Positions 34,770-51,360 of a DNA stretch of 64,000 nt are shown in pieces. The notes beneath the pieces are model-generated. The model saw only the letters and a list, made by a program, of their open reading frames with translations, did no database searches and had not been told where the DNA came from. The stretch comes from Cristatella mucedo. Its lineage: Eukaryota; Bryozoa; Phylactolaemata; Cristatellidae. Every line of letters begins with the position of its first letter. Position 1 is the stretch's first letter. Position numbers and translations under genes: made by a program. The stretch is from assembly GCA_009760855.2 (NCBI GenBank), contig WPIO01000106.1, forward strand, positions 509,501 to 573,500, given 5' to 3'.

Positions 34770-35205
34770 CTTATGCCTAAAATGTCGCTAGGCAGGGGGT
34801 AGGGGATATCGTGACGGATTAGTTGGCAGTGAGCTCCAGGCTTGGGAAGCATACGAAACTAAGGTACCAGCTTCCGCCTCCAAAGAACTCAGCCTCCAAA
34901 GGATTTGTGGTTGGTTAGAGGAAAGGCAGGAACAGTCGGAAATACAAGAGCGGGTGGTACTATGCCTGTTGTGATTAGGAAAGTTGTTCGGATTGATGTG
35001 CTGGAGCAAGTCCACGGTCAAATCTACCAGTGAGGGACTGAATCTCGACGTTGCTACACTGATTGATGAGAAGTCCGTAAAAGTCAAAAAACCTAGCTAC
35101 AGAGTTTTGCTGCAACTGCATTCGCCTCACTGCGACGGCTTGAAGACCTGTGAGTAAGGCGACACTGGTGTCACAAATTCATGGACCAACTCGGCTTTGG
35201 TATCA
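34770..35205 (-). mobile_element. Old LINE-related fragment, pre-duplication
   Basis: The minus strand encodes a degraded AWSSLPT-type ORF2 end. The partner copy lies at 53500-53975. It is clearly more diverged from the family 1 consensus than other copies and may be a separate subfamily. Confidence 0.6.
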
Positions 35206-35865
35206 CAGTAATCATGTGTATTTTGGACCAGTTAAACATTCTGCAAATCCCAATACTTTTGGTGGCCCGTCATGGCAAATGGCAGCAGAAAATCAAAGTC
35301 AAAAACGTGAATGATTGTTCTTTTTAGACTATAAAGCTATCGTTCAGATAGCATTAGTAGAATTAGCAGAATGTTATTGATGTGCATTCTATTTATACGC
35401 ATGCTCCTTTTTTGATTTTTTCAGCCGATTTTTACAATTAGGCCAATTCAGATAGACTATATTAGGGTTAATCGGCTGTTCCAACAAAAATTGTCAATAA
35501 CGGCCTATCTTGTCCTGATGTTCAGATGGAGTCCTATAAGCTGGCTCTGGTCACAGATTTCGTATGTACTGTGTTCGTCTCCTGCTATCCACCTACTATT
35601 TTCGTACTGCACTTGCCTTCGTGTAAATCTATTTCCTCATTGATGACCTTGCATTGGCTTGATGTCATAACTTCCGGCTTCCCAATTGTGATTTTACCTG
35701 CCTTACTGCCACCATCGTCATCTTTCCATGATCTCCGCAGGGTTTGACTCAAGCGAAGGGCACTGTTCTCAGTTTTTCTATATGGCATGCTGTAGCATAA
35801 TTGTTACCACTTCTTTCTCCGGATTTTAGCAGTAAAACGTGCATTATCATCACTTCTTTAATAGT
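35206..35865. other. No gene seen
   Basis: AT-rich sequence just outside the right edge of duplication copy A. No motif. Confidence 0.5.
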
Positions 35866-35992
35866 AATAGTAATAATAGAACACTTGATAAAGCGTCCCC
35901 AGAGAACTCAATCTCTTTGTAGGTGCTTTACACTTGCTGCAAACGAAACACGATCGAGTGGTGAGTGGTATCATGATTGATAAGCAACATAA
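35866..35992 (-). mobile_element. LINE (family 1) 3' end fragment
   Basis: (AAT)-rich tail, complement of the hairpin and about 60 bp of 3' UTR. Confidence 0.75.
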
Positions 35993-36447
35993 TAATAATA
36001 ATATAATTAATTTGTATAGCGCCCCAAGAGAACTTAATCTTTATTCAGGCGCTTCACATATGCCATTGTAGTTTCGCACGTTGTAAATTCCATAACTCGG
36101 CAATTAATTTGTTTATCAGTGAAATTTGATTGCGAGTCCAGCTCTGCTTGTATGATCCTGTATAGCCCCAGCATTATTTCTGACTTCGGTCGGCTAGGTT
36201 TTACTTTACATGTCCACGATTGTAGAAAATATAAAAGAAGTTTGATGACACGTATTGGAACCTACCTGACCGAATACAGAAGTAATTCCACTGCTGCCAT
36301 GCATTACTAACATAATAAATGTCCTTAGCCTCAGTTCTTGGCTCTGTAGCTTTCAAAAAGACTATTTCTTAAGGGACTCGAGCCCACGACCTCAGCCAGA
36401 CCATGGCCGGGGCAAGCATCTTGACCGCTGGACCAAACCAGCTCGTG
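35993..36447 (-). mobile_element. SINE B pieces separated by unassigned DNA
   Basis: 35993-36060 holds the complement of the SINE B tail (TTTGTATAGCGCCCCAAGAGA). 36366-36447 holds the complement of its tRNA-like head (GGACTCGAGCCCACGACCTC...GACCAAACCAGCTCG). The 300 bp between, including an AT-rich 63-codon frame, match nothing I recognise. Either one SINE was split by an insertion or two partial copies sit side by side. Confidence 0.55.
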
Positions 36448-37262
36448 AATCACATGGTTAGGGGTGACATGCACAGGGTCAGCATGCAAGTGTGGTTAGT
36501 GGCAGCATGCAACAGTGTCAGCACGCACAAGCAAATAAAGGACAAATCACACGGACCTACCAAATGCTTTCATAATTAGCTGCGTTCTTAATTTATTTTT
36601 AAATGTGGTCAAGTCAGGGGATGTCGTGACGGAAGTCGGGAGTGAGTTCCAGGCTTTGGAAGCATACGAACTAAAGGCATGGTCTCCAAAGGATTTGAGG
36701 TCTGTATGAGGTATAGGTAAACAGTTAGATTCCAAAAAGCGATAGGTACGATGCTTAGCCTGGTAGGGTAGTAGATCTGATAGGTAGGCTGGAGTCAAAG
36801 AATGAAGGGACCTAAATGTGAGAGGCAAAACCTTGAATTCGATCCGTTGCTTGACTGGTAGCCAGTGCAGGTCGGCGAGAAGTGGTGGGATGTGGCAACT
36901 GCGACGCTCACGACAGACAAGCCTAGCTGCAGAGTTTTGCACCAGCTTTAAACGCCTGAGTGCACATGTCGGTAGACCAGTCAGCAGTGAGTTACGGAAG
37001 TCAAGACGGATGTCACAAATGTATGAACCAACTTAGATGTGGTATCCCTATCTAAACAAGACCGAATTTTAGCAGTGTTTTGTAGCTGAAAGTATGCAGA
37101 CTTGATTGTGGTGCTGATGTGGTCGTCTAACGATAGGTCACTTTGGAACGTGATACCTAGATTACTTGTAACTGGACGGTTTAAATCAGTGGGGTCATAG
37201 AAAAGACGATACACATCAGTTGCATGTCGGTGTGTTAGGTCAGCCCTTGTCGTCAATAGTGT
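36448..37262 (-). mobile_element. LINE (family 1), ORF2 3' half without tail
   Basis: The minus strand encodes the blocks from LGITFQSDLSLDDHIS through QNSAARLVCRERRSCH to TSPDLTTF, with a few frameshifts. The 3' tail is replaced by SINE B sequence. The 131-codon minus frame 36942-36547 is part of it. Confidence 0.85.
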
Positions 37263-37893
37263 TTACTTATTGACCACAGCATGGTTAATCATCATTACCT
37301 TTCCTGCTTATGTTACTTTTTCATTTGATTTCTAAAAGTGAGCACTTTATTCAGTTTTGAGTAAGATATTCTGGCTATTTGGAAGCTCAATTTTAGCCCG
37401 ACGTTGTGTTTGCTGATAAAAAATGAATCATGCTCGTGGATTATCTTTCGCGTTATTCTTAAATTGCTAGCCGGGACTATAGGGTTGACAGGCTGCCAGC
37501 CGATATCAATCACCTCGAGATCCTACTACGACGGCTGCGTCCTCTTGCTCAATGCTCCAGGACAGAGGTGCTTCCTGCTGGGCAGTTCTTGTGTGCCCTA
37601 AAATTGAGCCAGGCCATGTGCTAGACTGCGACACCCTGCAACTACACAGCCACACCGAGCGGCTAGCCCAGACCTACGACGACGGCTAGCCCAGGCCGAT
37701 GGGTGACACGAGGCGACGGCGGGTCGATGACGAGGCGACGGGTGACACGAGGAGGACGATAGTGCGAGTGGGGTCGGCTGCCACCGTCGCGGTGTCCGGC
37801 GGCAATGTCTCGGCAGCCATTGGTCCGTGGGGCACCGAACGTTCCACGAAACGAGCGGCAGTGACGGCTCATTAAGCGAGCGAAGCCATTAGG

Positions 37894-37925
<32 letters not shown>

Positions 37926-38580
37926 CCGCCGTGCGACGCGGCATTTTCAGAGTGTACATTTTTTCATTTCATCCGGGGCATTTATTCTTTCCTCGTTGAG
38001 AATCTCGCAGTGGCGAGAATCTGCACGACGACCGAGCAGACCAGCAACACGCCCAGGTAAAAACTGAGAAAATCGCCTGGCGCTATACTAAATCGTGTCA
38101 CAGGACAAAAAACGGCGTCCTGCACCCGATTCCAGCCGCCTGAGGCCGACCTGCCTGGCGAATGAAACTAGAAATAGTGTCATTAGCAGATCATGAATTA
38201 TTCCCTCAGGCCATCGCAGCCGAGACAGCTCCTTCTGCTGCTGCTGCTGCGAGTCTACCCCACCCACTCATCGCAGTGGACACACCAGCCTCCTTTAACT
38301 CTTACCTACTTTCTAACTCTGTCTTTTTACCCTTTTCAAAATCAAGAGTCGGTCGATTTCAGCCCTTCCACCATCTTTTGGCCAACCTGATGGATATGAT
38401 CGTACGCCTAGCGAACATAGCTAAAAATTGAGCCCGATGGCGGTAGCCCGGGTTCCAGAATTTCCGAAAGTAGAACCGCAATTAATTATTTATTTTGCTG
38501 ATGGCTGCTCTAAAAGATATAGCGTTTCGAAGTCGAAAACGCCGCTGATCTGATTCAGGAGCAGCACCATCAGAATCAGG
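37263..38580. other. Unassigned; CAG repeat and CpG-rich patch
   Basis: A (CAG)n tract at 37898-37922 lies in a GC-rich patch. On the minus strand it creates a frame (37959-37663) starting MYTLKMPRRTAA followed by ten Leu, which mimics a signal peptide. No domain follows. The frame 38162-38431 is also unrecognised. Confidence 0.3.
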
Positions 38581-38589
38581 TCGAAGCAG

Positions 38590-39008
38590 TCTGAAGAACT
38601 GTGTGCGCAAGAGCTCAATGAAAGGATGCACGCTATGGTTGGCTACAATGACGGTGTTAAAGAGGTTAGCAATGATGTTCTCAACAACGCAATGGAACTG
38701 GTGTGCAAGCTCAATTCCCCGGGAACTTCATTGCCACCCGCTGGTCCGAAAAGATTATGCACGAGGTCCGGAATCGCGGCGCCAGTGCTCGCCTGGGTAG
38801 TATTGCTGACAGTGAGGACGAAGATCCTGACAATATTGGCAGGCAGTTGGCGGCGGCATCCGATATGGCGCTGACTCGTGGCAGAAAAAAGAGCATCGGC
38901 GCAGAAGGCTGCTCCGTACGTGCAGATACGCTCTGTGGGTTGACGAAGAAGGCACCAGCGGTTTTCAAAAATCGGTTATCAATCTTGAGCTATTTCTCGA
39001 AAGAATAG
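38590..39008 (+). pseudogene. Coding-like segment with a frameshift, unknown family
   Basis: One frame reads ELNERMHAMVGYNDGVKEVS and on to ELVCKLNS by about 38718. After a one-base shift the next frame reads GNFIATRWSEKIMHEVRNRG, then an acidic DSEDEDPDNIGRQ stretch and RGRKKS. Amino-acid composition is ordinary and protein-like on both sides, which suggests a broken gene or processed copy. I do not recognise the family. Confidence 0.3.
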
Positions 39009-39201
39009 GCTCAATTTTCGCGATCAAGCCCTGGATCCTTGCCCTGGATCCAGTCAGCCGCTGCAAGCTTGCGAAATAAAAATCTTCGTTTTCGAAATCG
39101 CCGTCTTTCTGCTGACGAATAGAACTCGACGAGCCCGCCATTTTTGGCCTATTTGCATACGATTTGGACCAAAATTCAGACAGTCATCGCAGTCCTCGCT
39201 C

Positions 39202-39241
39202 ACCCGGGTTACCATGGTAACCCGGGTTACCATGGTAACCC
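39202..39241. promoter_or_regulatory. Two overlapping perfect palindromes with X-box-like cores
   Basis: 39202-39227 is a 26-bp perfect palindrome centred on CCATGG. 39224-39241 is an 18-bp perfect palindrome with the same core. Both contain GTTACCATGGTAAC, which fits the RFX-type X-box pattern GTNRCC-RGYAAC. A third half-site (GGTTACC) follows at 39243. They lie just upstream of a CpG-rich stretch (39,260-39,560). Confidence 0.5.
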
Positions 39242-39722
39242 AGGTTACCGCCATCGGGCTCGATTCTTACCCACCGGAATGCCATTTTGTTTTCCGTTCC
39301 ACCCTCTTTTGGCCGGATGTAGTCGTGCAGCCGGAAGTGCGAAGGCTGCTCCGACGAGAGCGCCTGGCCGGCTTTGCTGGCCACTGCTGGCCACTTGTGT
39401 AAGCGCGAGTGCAGCCTTCGCGAAAACGCAGAAAAGAGGCAGAAAAGTCGAAAAAGTCCTCCTTTCGGTAGCGAAAGCCGCGTGGGCAGCCATATTTGCG
39501 CCCTGCATGCGTCAGCGCGGGGGCCATCCATCGCGCTCTGCTCGTGCGACATTGGCGACACGAGTGACATTAGCAATGCAACAGCAATATATGCAACACG
39601 AGCTTGGTGAAACGCCGTCACCCAAAACTTTTGTAGCTATTTGCCTCCGGCAGGATTGCAATTTCGCAGGGCAAACAATTGGCCTTTCAATCAGCTTTTC
39701 GTAATTTTCGCAGCGTCGAGGC

Positions 39723-40159
39723 TTTAACAGCTGATCCACGATTTAACAGCTGATCCACGATTTAACAGCTGATCCACGATTTAACAGCTGATCCACGATT
39801 TAACAGCTGATCCACGATTTAACAGCTGATCCACGATTTAACAGCTGATCCACGATTTAACAGCTGATCCACGATTTAACAGCTGATCCACGATTTAACA
39901 GCTGATCCACGATTTAACAGCTGATCCACGATTTAACAGCTGATCCACGATTTAACAGCTGATCCACGATTTAACAGCTGATCCACGATTTAACAGCTGA
40001 TCCACGATTTAACAGCTGATCCACGATTTAACAGCTGATCCACGATTTAACAGCTGATCCACGATTTAACAGCTGATCCACGATTTAACAGCCGATCCAC
40101 GATTTAACAGCCGATCCACGATTTAACAGCCGATCCACGATTTAACAGCCGATCCAGAG
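39723..40159. repeat. 19-bp minisatellite, 23 units
   Basis: The unit TTTAACAGCTGATCCACGA repeats every 19 bp without indels from 39723 to the last unit starting at 40141. Units 1-19 carry CAGCTG; the final four carry CAGCCG, which places their divergence at the 3' end. Copy A has one unit (CTTTAACAGCTGATCCTGGG at about 24401). Confidence 0.98.
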
Positions 40160-40600
40160 CGAACTGAATGATTTCATTTCTTGCATTATGCAGTACTCAT
40201 GCAAGGGCCTCACCATCTCAAACTGTAAATACTTCAGTAAATTTAGTCTTATACGTGGTTTGGCATCGGCCTGGATTTTAGAATGTGTGGATTTATTTAA
40301 ATTGCATGGATCACACACTGATCTCTCGGTGTTTAAATGCATCTGCATCCGGCTAAAGATCTCCTCCCGTGCGCTTGTTCAGCTCACGACGTCTGAAAGT
40401 CAAATTTCTGTGAAATTCGTTTCCTAGCAGCAAGCCTGTCCTTTCCTACTTACCATTGAGCGGTCTCAAAAACACTTTTTTTCCTCGAAACACTTCTCAA
40501 ATCATTTTTATTAAATTATTTTAGTAAATTATCACATCAGCGACCGTGAGAGCAGAGCTCGTCAGCGCTCGGGCGCCACTCTATCGACTCGCTTGAGTGA

Positions 40601-40645
40601 CGGCTCCGGACGTGACGGCTCCGGACGTGACGGCTCCGGACGTGA
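40601..40645. repeat. 15-bp tandem repeat, three units
   Basis: CGGCTCCGGACGTGA three times. Copy A has one unit at about 24830. Confidence 0.95.
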
Positions 40646-40855
40646 CGCTTGGGATGATGATTTTCCGGAGCTCGACCGCTACCGCCAGTTGCTTCGACCT
40701 TTGCAGCTCCGGCCGACGAATGGCCGCTGGGTCATGTGACCCGACCATTGCCGAACTCATCCCTTTCTGCCAGTCCGCCGGCCTGAGCCGACGCGGTCTT
40801 CTCCTCACTTCCGTCCTACTCTCTTGGAGCTCACCGACCCAATGCAAAAGAATCG

Positions 40856-41466
40856 CAACGAATGTCGTGAGCGTCGCAGTTTCCACATCGCACCACTTCT
40901 CGCCGACCTGCACTGGCTACTAGTCAAGCGACGGATCGACTTCAAGGTCTTGTCGCTCACTTGTAGGTCACTTCATTATTTGGCTCCAGCCTATCTCTCA
41001 GATCTACTCCCCCACCAGGCTAAGTATCGTACCACCCGCTTTTCGGAATTCAACAGTTTACCAATATATCGTACAAACCTCAAATCCTTTGGAGACCGTG
41101 CATTTAGTTCGTATGCTCCCAAAGACTGGAACTCCCTCTCGACTTGCGTCAGAACATCCCCTGACCTGACCACGTTTAAAAGGAACTTAAAAAACACATT
41201 TATTTAGGACAGCATTTAGTGCGTCTCTGTGATTCGTCCTTGATGTGCTTATGCGTGCTGACACTGTGCATTCTGCCACTAACCACACTTGCATGCTGAC
41301 CCTGTGCATGTCACCCCTAACAATATTATTCATGTTTATCAAGCATGATATTACTCTCCATTCAATCGCGCTTTCCTTTGCCGAAAATTTGAAGCACCTA
41401 TAAAGAGATTTAGTTCACTGAGGGCGCTTTATCAAGTGCATTATTATTAGTATTATTATTAATGTG
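40856..41466 (+). mobile_element. 5'-truncated LINE (family 1), copy B only
   Basis: It runs from ECRERRSFHIAPLLADLHWL through the end of ORF2, 3' UTR, hairpin and mixed (ATT)n tail. GCAACG flanks it (about 40855 and 41466), consistent with a short target duplication. Copy A is uninterrupted at this place. Confidence 0.9.
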
Positions 41467-42059
41467 CAACGCAACCCATCCGTCTCCGTCCATGCGGCCG
41501 ACGTCGTCGTGCAACTCGAACTCTCGGGGGCCTCGTCTCTTATCATCGCCCCGCCCGCGCGTGCCCGGCCCCACGCAAAATATTTTGGCATGGAAAGCAA
41601 GTTAATCGAATGTATTTAGGGTAATCTGAATCTCCTAAATTACTCCTGAGTTCATCCTAACGTCCCCACAATCCCAAGACAGTGCTGGAACCACTGTACC
41701 AAGGAAACATTCATTATACACAAGGTTAAATTAAGTTTAAAGAGCATTGCAGCTGAGTCAGTAAGTGCGAGCCATAGTTCGCTTAATAAAATCTAAGCGT
41801 TCGGTTGGCAGACGGCTTCGAGCCGGATGGGCGTGTCCAGAGCTATTAAGCTTAGGCGTGCGTTAGCCAGGCAATTTCACGCGATGATCAGCGATATTTG
41901 GCCTCACGTGACCTCGTGACTCACGTGACCTCACGCTTCTCAGGACAAGAGAAGCCAGGCAGACTACGTGCTCATCCATAAAGGAAAATCGGAACCTATA
42001 AACTCCAACACTAAAGCCGTTTCTTTAGTAGTCGGACCTAAGAGAATTCTTTAATAGTC

Positions 42060-42575
42060 AACTAAAAACGGTTGATCAGCGGATACAGAGCAGAGTTTTT
42101 AGGCTGATCCACAAGGCCCGCCGCACGGCTTGGCTCCTCCATACCTAGCTGAACTGCTGCACCAGTTTCAACCTCCTCGTGCCCTCAGGTCCTGTATGGA
42201 CAATAAATTAGCTGTTCCATTCCTCCGCTTAAAGACCGTTGGCGACAGAAGCTTTAGCTCTGCAGGTCCTACAGTGTGGAACTCGCTTCAACAAGTCTTA
42301 CGAAACGACAACCACCCTCCTGCTGCCGACTACGGCTCATCCTTTTCAGCGGTCCTGAGCTGCTACTTCCATGCTACTCACTACCTCAACTGCTCTCCTG
42401 ACTCTGCTATTCTTCCCAGTTTCTCTTTGTTGCGTTAGACGAAGTCTGTTGGCTACCGACTGCGTACCGAAAGCCGCTTAGGCTGTGAGTGCGCTTTACA
42501 AAACTTTCCAGCGTAACGCCCACATAGTCTGTGTGGCTTGGTGGAGTTACAGGCGGAGATACATTACATTACATT
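42060..42575 (+). mobile_element. 5'-truncated LINE (family 2)
   Basis: It encodes the terminal ORF2 block of the CR1/L2 type in a version distinct from family 1 (MAPPYLAELLHQFQPPRALR, then GDRSFSSAGPTVWNSLQQ) and ends GGAGATACATTACATTACAT, so its tail is (ACATT)n rather than (ATT)n. AATAGTC precedes it and AGTCGAACGG follows. Copy A has the empty site at about 26712. Confidence 0.85.
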
Positions 42576-42732
42576 AGTCGAACGGAAATGCACATTGTTT
42601 TGAGCCTCGTTCTGCCGCTGCTAACCGGATGACCAGCAGCGGACTCCTCGAACTAGGTGGCGGCAGCCCCGTCCTGTTCCTAAACCCGCGCGTAGGCACT
42701 CGATCCGCTGCTGCTCACACGCGTGCACCGAA

Positions 42733-42930
42733 ATGGCGGCTCTGATGGGCCTTGACCCGTGTCGTACCGAGGAGGAATGGGCGTGCCGGGCCGCTGGCTA
42801 TGCCACCATCGCGCCCGTAAGACGGGCAATCTTTGACAATCGCATCATTCCAGACTTCCGGACTTCCGGCAGGCGCAATCAATCCTGGGCACTGCATCTG
42901 CGACTTCATGCGTGCATCAGGCTGGTCGCC
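42733..42930 (+). other. ORF conserved with 26868-27119
   Basis: It begins MAALMGLDPCRTEEEWACRA. It diverges from the copy A frame after about 44 codons through a small indel. The donor-like GTAAGA after the first 29 codons is shared. Confidence 0.25.
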
Positions 42931-43110
42931 TGACCGATTGCACGAGGAGGCAGCCTCGGAGGTTTGGGACCTGTATTTGCCCTTCGACGCTGACCATCAT
43001 AAACATATCGTACGTGACGTCCCTCTGAAGCGTCCTTGACAGGCTCTATCCGTCACCGAATGTCCGCCACCTATCGGCGCCTCGCTTTCTTTGCCTCCCC
43101 CCCTCGATGA

Positions 43111-43853
43111 TCCGTTGTATCATGCGAGCGCAGCGACTCGCGAGTGAGGGATCGAACTTCCGTTGGAGGGAAAGCGGGCTGTTCATGGTCGCCAGCGGGC
43201 TGTTTATATTTACATTAAATAAATACGTTTTTAGTTATTCTTTCCATTTAGAGTTTCTTTCTAATACCTAAATACTAAGTCCCTAAACGCTAGTACCTAA
43301 ACTTTAAACGAAAAAAACCCCATTTACTAGCTGAGCTAAGACGGCGTCGTTTGTTCGAACAGCTGTGTCAGTCTGCTTTGGGCACAGTGCTCATAGCAGG
43401 CTGGTCAACTCGGACGCTGACGACCGTGTTGAACAGCCCGCTACGAGCGCTGTGTCCGCAGCGGACTGACACGGCTGTGTGAACAAAAACGACGCCGTAT
43501 GAGCTACGCGTCGTTCGTCATCCGCTCCCACCTCTGCGGGCGCACGGGGGGGGCAGACAAACCGGACGACGGAGGAAAAGGCGGGGACGGTGCTGCCACC
43601 CTAGCGGCGTCTGGCTGACGTAGGCGGGCGGCGACGGCCGTCGTATCCGGCGCATTCTGCTATCTGTGAGTCAAGCGCGCCTCCGAGATGAGCAAACACA
43701 CTTGGCCAACACGATTGAGCGGAATGAGCGGATAAGGACGATAAAAAGCAACTCCATCCAAGTAGTTTCCGCCCTCGCCTAGCCTCTCCGCTCAATCGCC
43801 TCGAACCGTTCGCCGTAGCAGCAAGTCCCGCCGCTGCCTCTGCAGCTCCGAAG
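43111..43853. promoter_or_regulatory. 5' flank of the intact tetraspanin gene
   Basis: 43260-43500 is moderately AT-rich. 43340-43520 contains an imperfect inverted pair (GACGGCGTCGTTTGTTCGAACAG against CTGTGTGAACAAAAACGACGCC). The last 250 bp before the ATG are CpG-rich, and 43610-43853 is conserved with copy A, so the proximal promoter and 5' UTR probably lie there. No TATA box is evident. Confidence 0.35.
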
Positions 43854-49194
<5,341 letters not shown>

Positions 49195-49989
49195 GACGCA
49201 ATTAGCGTTGACCGAACGCGGGCGTCGACGCCGCCGCGGACGTTGGGCCGCGACACTCGCCGAGTAAAAGCGGAAGTCGCCGCCGCCCCGCGAATGCCGG
49301 ATGGCGGATGCTAACGTCGCTAGCGCCCGTCGGCCTCCGCCGACCTGCCGCTACAACGCCGCCGCCGCCGCTACATCACACCGCACGCACACCCCCCGCC
49401 CTCGCTCTGTTGACGGACGAAGCGCTCGGCAATTAGCGTTTCGCTAAATCCTAGGGCTCAGCGGCCCCCCTCGCACGACGGAGCGCGCAGCAGACGACGT
49501 GTGCAGCGCACGCTCGCGCGTCTCGCCGCGCCCGGCCGCGAGCGACGAACCGACGCGCAGGCGCGGGCGGCGGCGCACGGCATCAGCCTCGCCCTGAGAC
49601 CAGCCATTGGCAAGAGCTCTCGCTCTGCCGCCGAGCTCACGCCGGCCGCCGCTTACGCCGAGCTCGCTCGGGCTCCAATATATAAATGATAGCCACCGCG
49701 CTTTTCGAGCACGCGCGTGGAATAAAAGCTGCCCCTTGCACGATACGGCGAGTGCCGCTTTCACGTTTCTCTCGTGCGCCCGTGCACGGGAAGCCCCCGC
49801 CCTCGTTCTCTATTTGAGCGCCGGTCAGCGACGCCAAGGAACGACCGGCCGCTTGCCGCCGCCGACGCCACAGTGACCGCAGACGGCCAAGAGCTCGAAC
49901 TCCGCTCGCAATACGTGCGTTGCGTGAACGCTCGTCCGCACTTCGCGCAGCGTTCAGCAGCAGCCTTCGAATGGTACGCAGTGCAGTGA
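49195..49989. promoter_or_regulatory. CpG-rich 3' flank of tetraspanin with TATA-like and AATAAA motifs
   Basis: AATAAA at 49721-49726 is the first canonical poly(A) signal after the tetraspanin stop (about 530 bp downstream). ATATATAAATG at 49677-49687 looks like a TATA box in a CpG-rich setting and could instead serve a downstream unit. The two readings cannot be separated here. This block is absent from copy A. Confidence 0.4.
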
Positions 49990-50608
49990 AGCCCGCGTCC
50001 ATCCAGCCCACTATTTAATGACTGCGAGAGTCTGGCGCTGGCGGCTCGTTCAGATGCGCTCCGCAGTTGTGGGAATTGTCAGCAAAACGGTCACGATTCG
50101 CATGGCCGTCGAGCTATCGTTTCCAGAAGCTCGCGCCGTCATGCAGACAGCAGCGACTGGGGAAATGGGTCGTTTCTGGATGATACGGAAATATACTCAT
50201 GCAAATGTACCTGCGCTCTAACAAAGGGCCGCGGCTCGCGGCGGTCCTCCGTTACTCCGAGTGCCGCTCGAGCTATCGCCAATACCGCCATTGCCGATGG
50301 CTCCCATTTCGACGCCGCCGACGCATTCGTCTTATCTGCCGCTAATTCTATACAGAAAGCCCATTATAATTACAAGAACACCGGAAACTCCAACGCTTCG
50401 CTTCAAGAGAGAGGACAGAGTGTTCGCTGGACTCCGCACGGAGGGGCAAGCCTTTTCTCGAAGGTCTTTGTGAATGCAGCGACATCGCTACGAGAGGAAA
50501 ATGATGAAAAAATATTCACGAACAATTCTGAATTTACGCTCTCTTCCAGCCTTCAAAGGAAAATTATGAGTTTTCCGTCATTTCGCTGGCATAGGCACTG
50601 GCTATAAG
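49990..50608 (+). other. Stop-free plus frame, about 206 codons, no early ATG
   Basis: The frame runs from just after a TGA near 49988 to TAA at about 50608 (for example CESLALAARSDALRSCGNCQ and ESLALAARSD in copy A). The copy A frame stops earlier, after ANAHGS (29884). It could be an internal exon or chance openness in GC-rich DNA. No known domain. Confidence 0.25.
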
Positions 50609-50617
50609 CTAGTTTTA

Positions 50618-51360
50618 ATAATAGTAATAATAATACACTTGATATAGCGCCCTCGAAGAACTCAATATCTTTTGAAGCACTTTACATTTGCTGCAAAGGA
50701 AGCACGATCGAACGGTTAGTGGTAGCATGCTCAATAAACCACAGGAATAACAAGGTTAGGGGCGACATTAACAGGGTCAGCATGCAAACATGGTTAGTGG
50801 CACACGCACAGTGTCAGCACGCATAAGCACATAACGGTCGAATCACAGGGACCCACTAAATTCTGTGATAAATAGATGCGTTATTAATTTCTTTCTAAAT
50901 GTGGACAAGTCAGGGAATTTCCTCAGTCGGAAGTGAGTTTCAGGCTTTGGGAGCATCCGAACTAAAGCCACAGTCTCCAAAGAATTTGAGGTTCGTACGA
51001 GGTATAAGCAAACAATTAGATTCCGAAAAGCGAGTGCTACGATGCTGAGCCTGGTGGCGGAGTACATCTTATAGGTAGGCTGGAGCCAAAAAATGAAGGG
51101 ACCTAAAAGTCAGTGACAGAACCTTGAAGTCGGTGCATTACTTGAAGCCACTTCAGGTCCGCGAAAAATTGTGCGATTATGCAACTAAAATGCTCTTTTC
51201 AGACAAGCTGCAGAGTTTTGCATTAGCTCTAGGCGTCTGATTGCACAAGCCAATAGGCCAGCGAGACGTGAGTTACAGAAGTCAAGATGGGATGTCACAA
51301 ATACATCAACAAATTAAGATGTGGTATCCCTGTCTAAATAAGCCCAAATTTTAGCATTGG
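50618..51360 (-). mobile_element. LINE (family 1), copy B only
   Basis: (AAT)n, diverged hairpin, 3' UTR and degraded ORF2 on the minus strand up to the NIAKIRACLD region. The empty site is seen in copy A at about 30215. Confidence 0.8.

Larger units (their letters stand above)
24255..35205. repeat. Segmental duplication, left copy (A)
   Basis: Colinear with 39615-53975. Matching blocks in order: 24255-25300 with 39615-41700; 26400-27225 with 41720-43110; 27760-28219 with 43610-44125; 28395-29230 with 47765-48620; 29405-29560 with 48630-48770; 29575-30170 with 50022-50530; 30200-30760 with 51362-51840; 33485-35205 with 52095-53975. Copy A lacks 3.2 kb and 1.25 kb present in B (most of the tetraspanin gene), but holds its own insertions: LINE 25312-26398, SINE A at 27228-27393 and 29240-29402, and LINE tail 30078-30166. 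Confidence 0.9.

Noticed and set aside
39723..40159. CRISPR-like array
   Set aside because: Units are contiguous 19-mers without spacers and the genome is animal. It is a minisatellite.
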